Origin: Branchiostoma belcheri
Taxonomy: Eukaryota; Chordata; Leptocardii; Amphioxiformes; Branchiostomatidae
Length of the DNA stretch: 64,000 bases
Assembly (NCBI RefSeq): GCF_001625305.1
Contig: NW_017804353.1
Span: forward strand, 5,891,037 to 5,955,036
Direction of reading: 5' to 3'
A program made the position numbers and the translations under genes. Of the stretch, positions 57,011 to 64,000 are shown piece by piece. Every line of letters starts with the position of its first letter. The stretch's first letter is position 1. The notes under the pieces were generated by a model. That model did no database searches. It saw only the letters and a program-made list of their open reading frames with translations, and was not told the DNA's origin.

Positions 57011-58083
57011 CCCCCAGAGTCTTTTCTGTGATTGATATATATGGCCGTTACCAAGACAACTGATTGTTCAAACGTACTTTGTACTCGTTGTTAAACCCTT
57101 GAGTTGCAAGTTCCATGAAAAAAACGCTTATTTTTTTGTCCTAGCGGTCTATAGTCGTGCAATGACTTCACAGCCTATCGGTCGATCGCAATGACCTGCA
57201 CTGCTTTTGCGCAATACTGCCAATAATGGTGATAACCATCAGTGAACAAACAGGTGTCAGTGCGGAATTTACTTCCTCCTTGTGCGGACTTTTACCCCCC
57301 AGGTAAATCCAGACGTAAACACAGGTGTGGACGTGAGGACGTTCGCGTACGTACGTAGCCTCCGTAGCAGGCTTATAGAATTAAGGGTTTGGTAGTCTTT
57401 GGCTATTACCCCCAAACTGGGCTAATTCAACCAGGCCGGTTTTGCTGTCTACGTGCAATCAGAAAATAGCACATAAAAGCTCCCAAAGACCCTGAAGACC
57501 CCGAAAACCCCCAGTTTATTTGGCATGCTATGGAGCTCGAGGCTATGCGAACGCCCCTGCCACACATTCAGGAATTTGGCCTCCCGAACTAGCCGAACGT
57601 CGGCGCCAATAACAGTTTCACTCTGCGATAGTTCTAGGGAAGAATGAATCTGTATCTGTATCGGTATAGCCGGTATAACCGCCCTTCATTTGCATTGGCG
57701 CACCAAATCCGTAGTGTGCTTTTGGCACACATTTTGACAAATTAACAGAAGAGGCTCGGTGGACGACACTTCACCATACAGGGAGGGAAGTCGTGTTAAG
57801 TTCCCTTCCCAAGGGCACAACTGTAACATTTTGACAATCACCCAAACTTACTATATTGATACTAAACGGTTTGTATTAGATTAACTCCTACATAGCCTAC
57901 AAAACATGTTCTTCCTTACCATTTATTGATCATTTCCACCCAATTGCTGTTCTCTGTTTTTTTTAATTACTTTGTCATTGTATACTTGTTTGGTGGTGAG
58001 TTTAAAATTAGCTATAGCTAGAGTAACTCACCACCATGTCTTGTATGGTCCAAGTTGAATTGTAAATAAAAAAGACACAGCGT

Positions 58084-58175
58084 CGGGGCATGGTGAGTAT
58101 CGAACCCGGGATCTATTGGTTCAACTAAGTCCAACGCTCTCGAGCTCGTTAAACCATTTCACCACAGACGCGCGG
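58084..58175 (-). repeat. tRNA-Leu-like SINE head or pseudogene
   Basis: On the minus strand, GTGGTGAAATGGTTTAACGA, GCGTTGGACTTAG and CCCGGGTTCGATACTC resemble a tRNA with a long variable arm; the ends GCGTC and GACGC can pair. The T-stem pairs poorly, so a working tRNA gene is unlikely. Confidence 0.45.
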
Positions 58176-58536
58176 ACACAGCGCCACACAATAGAAGTGT
58201 CCGAATACAGGGACAAGTGCCACGATTGATGTGCTCGGACTATTGAGTCAGCAGTTAATCTTTATTACCACCTCAAACACTACACAAACATGTCTGTAAA
58301 TCTTTACAAAACTGTTTTAGTGCCTGTATTTACACACAAGATTTAGGGCCTGTTCACACACTAGGCTTGACGTATTGATCAAACTTGGCCATATCAGACC
58401 ATGTTAGTTACCATAACACAGCGCAAATGGGCCAAAACAATCCACAGCAAACCAGCAAACACACACGTTGCATTGTCTTATTCAATGGTTTAGGCCCACA
58501 CGGGCTGGGTGCGTGAAGCGCACGACACGGAAATAA

Positions 58537-58640
58537 AGCATTCCTTCCTTCCTTCCTTCCTTCCTTCCTTCCTTCCTTCCTTCCTTCCTTCCTTCCTTCC
58601 TTCCTTCCTTCCTTCCTTCCTTCCTTCCTTCCTTCCTTTC
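58537..58640. repeat. (TTCC)n microsatellite
   Basis: About 25 CCTT units followed by TTCTT-rich sequence, in the upstream region of DUOXA. Confidence 0.95.
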
Positions 58641-59745
58641 TTCATACATTGTTTCATGTCTTCCTTCTTTCCCTCCTTTTTTGTTCTTTCCTTCTGTCTT
58701 TCTTTTACTCTTTCATTCTTTTATTCTTTCTTTCATTCTTTCATTCATTCATGCATTAGAATACAAGGATACACAATAAAAAGACATTAAGATAAAATTC
58801 ACACAGGAGGTCTGTGTAGACGGTCTCAGGGGCGAGCATTCCTGGGTTCGTGCCAAACTTAGATATCGAGTTACGGAAAAAGGAAAGCCTTTAAAAATCC
58901 CTGTAGGAAGGTCTTTCAAAAATCCTTGTAGGCGGTTGGTTCTGTGACAGCTTAATCAGGCAAAACATTTTTTAATTGTATTAAAATGCTGGTACCCGTT
59001 TTGCGCGCGTATGCTTTTCTTTATCCAGAGAAACATCAATTAATACAAATCAATTGATAGAGACAAAGTGAAGGTGGACTCCAGTTGTACTTATATTCAT
59101 GCCGCCGCCACTTGTACATTATAGAAAATGAAAATGTTTGACAAGACACTCAAACTTGAGTGAAGAATGATAAACTAATGATAATAAATAGATAAATAAA
59201 TAAATAGGAATATAACAGATGTAGAAGCGTCCTCATAGTGTTGACGTAAAGTTTGAAGTAGTAGAAACTTTATTTTAGTCTTGGTATGAAACTGTATTTT
59301 CTGCAAATCCATGTACATGTACCTCTCGCATTGTAGATTATAGTGCCCAAAACAGTAATATTACTATGTGATGACAAAATGTCTTTAATTCTATCCTATA
59401 TGATTACGATGCCTTTCAAGTTGTATCTTTTGCCATTAATGTAAAGTATCAGACAGATTTGTCAGGGTAATTAAGGGAAAGATTTGTTCAAACAGACAGA
59501 AATTGATGAAAGTGATGTAACGGTTTATCATCTATGTACACATGTATTCTATACTCAAGTTAATAAAGAACAGAGATGAAAAAAAAGAAAGTTCAAGTGA
59601 AGTAGTAGGTATTTTTTACTTCCTAAATAAAATTATGATCATCGCCATATTGAAAAAAAACACCCTCCTCACATCTTTTAAGTACTTCTATAAGTGTAAT
59701 TTCTATGTCTTTTTTTTTTCCTTTCAGATTTAGAGACTTTTTACC

Positions 59746-59982
59746 ATGGCGTCCAGTATGTTGTACCAGGCGTTCCGTGTGGACGGAGGTCCGACCCAGT
59801 ACCCGCCCAACCCCACCCCGGTCACCGCGGACGTGCTGGAGGTCGGCCTGGTGTTCGCCGTCGCCATCCTCGCCTTCTCCTTCCTCGTCATCCTGCCGGG
59901 AGTCAGGGGAATGCAGGTCTGGTTTTCTGGCTGACGTGCACATGTGTGTATGTGTGTTGTTTGTGTGTGTGTGTGTGTGTCA

Positions 59983-60029
<47 letters not shown>

Positions 60030-60057
60030 ACAGCGTGTGTGTGTGCGTCGAGGTGAG

Positions 60058-60106
<49 letters not shown>

Positions 60107-61624
60107 ACAGCGTGTGTGTGTATGTGTGTGTGTGTGTGTGTGTGTGCGTGTGTGTGTGTGCGGGCCTACATGTGTGTCTGTGTGTTTTGCAGTGTATGTG
60201 CAAGTTGTGTGTGTGCTTGTATATGTACATGTGTGTATGTGTATATATGTGCTTGTATATGTGTGTTTGTGTATGTGCGAGTTGTGTAAAAATACTTGTG
60301 TGTGTGCCTGTGTCTGTGTGTGTACTCTAAATCATACATGCGCCCTTTAACGCTTACGATATAGAATATCATTATCTAAATCTTATTTCTTTCTTTAATA
60401 TTTCCCGTACAGAGACTATTCTTCGCCGTAATGGTTTTCTTCAGTATATTTGTCTTGGCGACCATCATGGGTGAGTTTATCCAGCTATTTATCTATCTTA
60501 TTTATCTTGTAGTCCATCCCGTTTGCTCGTTTGCAATAAACCATTATCATAACCACGAATATTCTACTTATTTCAAGCCCCAGTCACACATTCACGAATT
60601 TGGCCTCTCAAACTCTAGCCGAACGCCCACCAACAATAATGGGTCTGCTGGCGTACTGTGACATAACTAAAAGATCCTCGGTCATCTCACCGAATCCTGT
60701 CATGTCACCGAACGTATTATTATGTAACTGGAAAAGACGCTATACACGACTTTTCTCACTCCACCCAAGTGTAAAATGAGCATCTGACCTGTGCTGGGAG
60801 GTAAAATGTGGTACGGGCTCCGCAGACTCAGTGGATGGCACAGAGATATAAAAGGTGTATAGGGACTGGCTCTGCCTTGAAATGGCATCGAATGGCATAG
60901 AGATATAAAAGGTCTCACGAATTGGCTATGGGGCTTACTTTACTGTTACCGGTTTACCCAGTGAGTAACTTCGGCATGGAGTGGGAGACAGCCGAGGTGC
61001 ACACCAAAGTCCAGTACAAGGCCTTCATCGCGGAGGAGATGGACGGCACGGTCGGGGTCAAGATCGGGCTCCGGGCGGTCAACATTACCCTGAAAGGTGA
61101 CACTGACTGACCAGTCTTCGATTTGTTATTTGTTTGTTTGTTGCACCTAGGCTGCCGAAGCTCCACGACTCAAGAAGTCAGTACATGTGTACAGTGACGA
61201 TTCATAAATTCCGCAGAAAGCCAGCATGTGTCGGCTTGTCAAATACGTCGTTATGCACTGCTGCAAATTAACTATAATACCAAAATAAAAATTATTTTTA
61301 GCCGGAATTTTTTTTAGTCGCCCGCGCGCACTAGTTTGGGGGTTTTCAGCGGATATCATCAATGAAATTAAAACGGTGTGGCCTAACATTACATCATACT
61401 ATTGTTAACGAAAACCCAACACTCCCTAAAAGTCTTAAATACATGATTTTGTTTATAGTAGGGTGCAATGGATGATGATTGATCATGAGAAATGTTGACC
61501 TGGATATTTTTTTCCTGGTACCCAGGATCAGGAGAAGGAGAACTCAAGAACGAGGAAATAAACTACAACGAGCGGTTTCACTATGGACAGGACGGGCAGG
61601 GCAGGATAGGCTTCGGACCTTACG
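59746..61624 (+). CDS. DUOXA: DUOX maturation factor, first four coding exons (partial)
   Basis: ER-resident multi-pass membrane protein that binds DUOX, takes it to the plasma membrane and stays in the active complex. Coding exons: 59746-59916, 60413-60470, 60962-61096 and 61526-61624, all GT-AG with matching phases, 154 codons so far. Seen: an extracellular N-tail, helix 1 (VGLVFAVAILAFSFLVILPG followed by VRG), helix 2 (RLFFAVMVFFSIFVLATIM), then the large extracellular loop with VSNFGMEWETAEV, VQYKAFIAEEMDGTVGVKI, GLRAVNITLK (an N-glycosylation site) and NEEINYNERFHY. Order and motifs agree with vertebrate DUOXA1/2. The exon starts at 59728 after an acceptor, so the 5' UTR is spliced. The rest of the gene is beyond the right edge. 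Divergent from DUOX, as in vertebrates. Confidence 0.94.
59943..60180. repeat. (GT)n repeats beside the DUOXA exon 1 donor
   Basis: Several GT runs broken by CACAGC, starting 27 bp after the donor of the first coding exon. Long Cys/Val frames across it are artefacts. Confidence 0.95.
61145..61383. mobile_element. Truncated Harbinger-like MITE, subfamily 1
   Basis: Shares CTCCACGACTCAAGAAGTCA-type interior and the right end AAAACGGTGTGGCC, followed by TAA, with 47756-48146. The left end is missing. In DUOXA intron 3. Confidence 0.65.
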
Positions 61625-61640
61625 GTGAGGCTTCTCGTTT

Positions 61641-61873
61641 TTTTTTTAATTCCAACATATTATCACAAGACGTGGTGACGGCACACTCAAGTTTTTTTTC
61701 AATTTATATTGATGCCGTCACCAATACAGGGGACAATACAATACTCATTTTCACCTGAGTGATGTGAGGAAAGTCGTGTAAAGTGCCTTTCCCAAGGGCA
61801 CAAGAGCGATATAGGTGACATAACAGGACTCTAACCCGGGACCTCTTGGTTCCGAGTTCAGCCACACGACCCC
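61641..61873 (-). mobile_element. tRNA-derived SINE with target duplication at the DUOXA exon 4 donor
   Basis: The 13-bp word AGGCTTCTCGTTT flanks it at 61628-61640 and 61874-61886. The target begins 4 bp into the intron, right after the GTG of the donor (61625). Inverse B-box and head present, partly decayed. Confidence 0.88.
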
Positions 61874-62034
61874 AGGCTTCTCGTTTGTTTGTATGTATGT
61901 TTGTTTGTATGTATGTTTGTTTTTTTTGTTTGTTTAATGCAAGACAAAAAGACCACCTCTGGGAACTGAGCTTAGGTGGCAGGAGGTAAAGGCAGTGTTC
62001 CGGGCGTATATATTTTGTATATACAGCGTTTTTA

Positions 62035-62480
62035 CCTTCGCCAAGAATTGGAGAAGGTTATGTTTTCGTGGCCGTGTGTGTGTCTGTCTGTCTGTGTGTG
62101 TGTCAACAGCATATCTCGAGAAAGCTTAGATGGATTATCTTGATATTTGATAGGTGGGTAGGTCTTGATGAGAGCTCGAACTGATTAGATTTTGGGCCCC
62201 CTAGCGGCTTGTTATGGTACTGCAGCTAAACTTCCGGTTTTGATATCTCAGGATCTAGACATGCTAGGGTGACGAAATTTAGGTGGTAGGTAGCTCTTGT
62301 ACTGGGGAAGAAGTGACATCAGTTTGAGCCCCCTAGCGGCTTGCTCTGGAACTGCAGGGCTATCTGTTTGAAAATATTCAAAAGAGGATAACTCAAGAAC
62401 CAGTTGACGGATCGTCGTGATTTTTGGTATGTAGGTAGCTTACATGATGCTTGATGTAATTATGTGACAATTATGCAAAT
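62035..62480 (+). repeat. Interspersed repeat family G, copy 3
   Basis: Contains ATCTCGAGAAAGCTTAGATG, TTGATATTTGATAGGTGGGT, and CTAGCGGCTTGTTATGG and a near-repeat of it (CTAGCGGCTTGCTCTGG) 120 bp later, so the unit is internally duplicated. Inverse copies at 44890 and 13010. Confidence 0.65.
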
Positions 62481-62959
62481 GTGGATGTGATTTGCATAAT
62501 TTATGGGGATATTCTATAAATCAGCTGCATTCCATGATAGGACTATTGAAGCTTGTGAGATTGGTAATTGAGAAGGAGAGAAGGACATAATTTATGAGGA
62601 AATAATAGAATGGCACCTTTTGTTAATATAAGACTGTCTTTTGGTTGAGAATATGATAAAGACTGATATAATTCATGGAAATGAGGACCCTATCTGCACA
62701 ATCAGGGGGAAAAATCTATATTTGTCAGCCATAAAGATTAACATCATTTGGCGAAGGTATGAGATCGCGGAACTCTAGTTAGTTATTTTATACTCTGTGT
62801 CAATGTTCTTTTATGTTTGTAATTTGCAATTAGCCTGCGGGCATGAACTTCAGATCTCAATTATGCCTTCCAGGAATATTGTGCTTGGTTCCCTATTGGC
62901 TATACCATAGAGTTTAGTTAGTAGCATTTATACGGGTGGCACGTACAGTATCTATATGC

Positions 62960-63125
62960 TGGTCCTCTATACAGTATACAGTGCAATATTGCGGAATACA
63001 ATGCAATTTTACGGTATACAGTGCCATCTTATTAGTACAAATTATTACGTAAAATTGCACTGTATTCCGTAAAATTGCACTGTATTCCGTAAAATTGCAC
63101 TGTATTCCGTGAATCGCACTGTATA
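62960..63125. repeat. Tandem 19-bp units with inverted partner
   Basis: TTGCACTGTATTCCGTAAAA occurs about three times at 63050-63115 and its inverse (CGGAATACAATGCAATTTTA) at about 62991. Forms a hairpin; probable MITE remnant. Confidence 0.7.
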
Positions 63126-64000
63126 CTCTGGCACCCCTGGTATATGTACAGGTTGGGGAAATAGTTCTCACGTGAACGCGTCATACGTCAGAGAAACGCA
63201 CAAACTCACCAACGCACCGAATGCGGAAGTAATTTTGCCATAACAGGGCAGAAGAAATCGAAGGTCAATGACCTTATTATACAATCATATAAATGAAATA
63301 AAAATGCGTAGAAAATCTCAGTAGAACAACGGTTATCATAATTACATGTTGGAAAATGTGTATTTTCGCCTTCGTCTGCATATTACGATCGTCATGACCT
63401 CATGGCCAGAGAGTTAGTTCTGCTAATATTGATTTGCATATACCTACCAATAACATAGAGGGAATAAAAATAGTGAAAAGAATTTCTTTAAGAGCTGGTC
63501 ATTTCAAATGTTGCAAATCATACATGTGTGTCTTCATGTAGTATGAAAGCCTTATAAAGTCTGTGTTTTGCTTGGACAGAACGTGTTTGTGGCATTACAA
63601 CGTAACTAATTAACAAGCTACTGAGCAAACAGTTGACTCATTTTACCTATGTCTGTGCCTATATTTGGGCACAACACACATCTACAAACAGCGCCGGCCA
63701 TTGTCTCATGACCAGGGTGAAATAGAGTTTACTCGGGCACAAAGTACTTATGAGCGAATGTCTGTAAGGATCAAACAATGGTGGCAGGGGTCAAAAAATC
63801 GATTTGGCTCAAACTTTGCACAGTGATAGTACTTGGCCCACAACCCCTCAAAATAGCTTTCTTTCCGGTCAACACCGATCGTTGCCATGGTAACGGGCCA
63901 AACAAGTTTCAGGGCCATTTTCCCTGATTTAGACATGTGAAAAACATGAAATTTGGCATAGTTTAAGGCATAATTACGAGCAAGTGCTTTAATATTATGG
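63126..64000. other. DUOXA intron 4, no exon seen
   Basis: No recognisable DUOXA exon before the window ends. The stretch 63750-63960 has a mixed repeat-like composition without known motifs. Confidence 0.5.

Larger units (their letters stand above)
55786..58083. other. Repeat-rich DUOX/DUOXA spacer
   Basis: No gene recognised. It holds an imperfect palindrome near 56115-56200 (GGGAGTTTGGCCGCC against GGCCGGACTCCC), repeat C at 56440, a LINE remnant at 56755 and an inverted copy of the 26944 unit near 57655. Confidence 0.5.

Noticed and set aside
59944-60350. Long Cys/Val-rich frames in the DUOXA first intron
   Set aside because: They are translations of (GT)n; the intron is bounded by good splice sites and the DUOXA frame is explained by the exons.

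Overview
The window looks like nuclear DNA of a cephalochordate (amphioxus, Branchiostoma-like). Genes are split into small exons with GT-AG introns of roughly 0.3-3 kb, a TRIM gene with filamin and NHL modules is present, and the introns are packed with MITE-like inverted repeats, tRNA-derived SINEs and LINE 3' ends. The species call is inference from gene content and repeats; no database was searched.

Four protein-coding genes are supported. (1) Positions 3201-9421, minus strand: the middle of a classical dynamin, running from the end of the GTPase switch region to the end of the stalk. The P-loop exons and the PH/GED/proline-rich exons are not visible. Two of its exons exist as tandem alternative copies of equal length and phase. 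(2) Positions 10198-12402, plus strand: an uninterrupted 734-residue RING/B-box/coiled-coil/filamin/NHL protein of the TRIM2/3/71 type. (3) Positions 14976-53502, minus strand: a complete dual oxidase (DUOX). I joined 33 coding exons whose phases all agree (4,791 nt, 1,596 residues): signal peptide, peroxidase-like ectodomain, first membrane segment, intracellular EF-hand loop, six-helix haem domain and FAD/NADPH domain. (4) Positions 59746-61624, plus strand: the first four coding exons of the DUOX maturation factor DUOXA, which continues past the right edge. DUOX and DUOXA are divergently transcribed with start codons 6.2 kb apart, as in vertebrates; DUOXA is the partner that carries DUOX out of the ER to the plasma membrane, where the enzyme makes hydrogen peroxide.

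Layout: 1-3200 no recognised gene; 3.2-9.4 kb dynamin; 9.4-10.2 kb a palindromic element and the TRIM 5' flank; 10.2-12.9 kb TRIM; 12.9-14.95 kb repeats including an inverted-repeat element ending 25 bp from the DUOX stop codon; 15-53.5 kb DUOX; 53.5-59.7 kb the shared DUOX/DUOXA upstream region; 59.7-64 kb DUOXA and its repeat-filled fourth intron. A 20-base N gap lies at 47314-47333.

The most unusual observations are: the two tandem alternative exon pairs in dynamin; tandem duplications of DUOX exon 3' ends together with their splice donors (exon 31, with a LINE inserted and flanked by a target duplication, and exon 17); tandem repeats repeatedly sitting just downstream of splice donors; a 1.95-kb foldback palindrome with 20-bp terminal tandem repeats; hammerhead-ribozyme-like cores in an inverted-repeat element; Harbinger-like MITEs whose terminal blocks differ between subfamilies yet match within each copy; and a DUOX peroxidase domain that keeps the proximal histidine motif but not the distal one.
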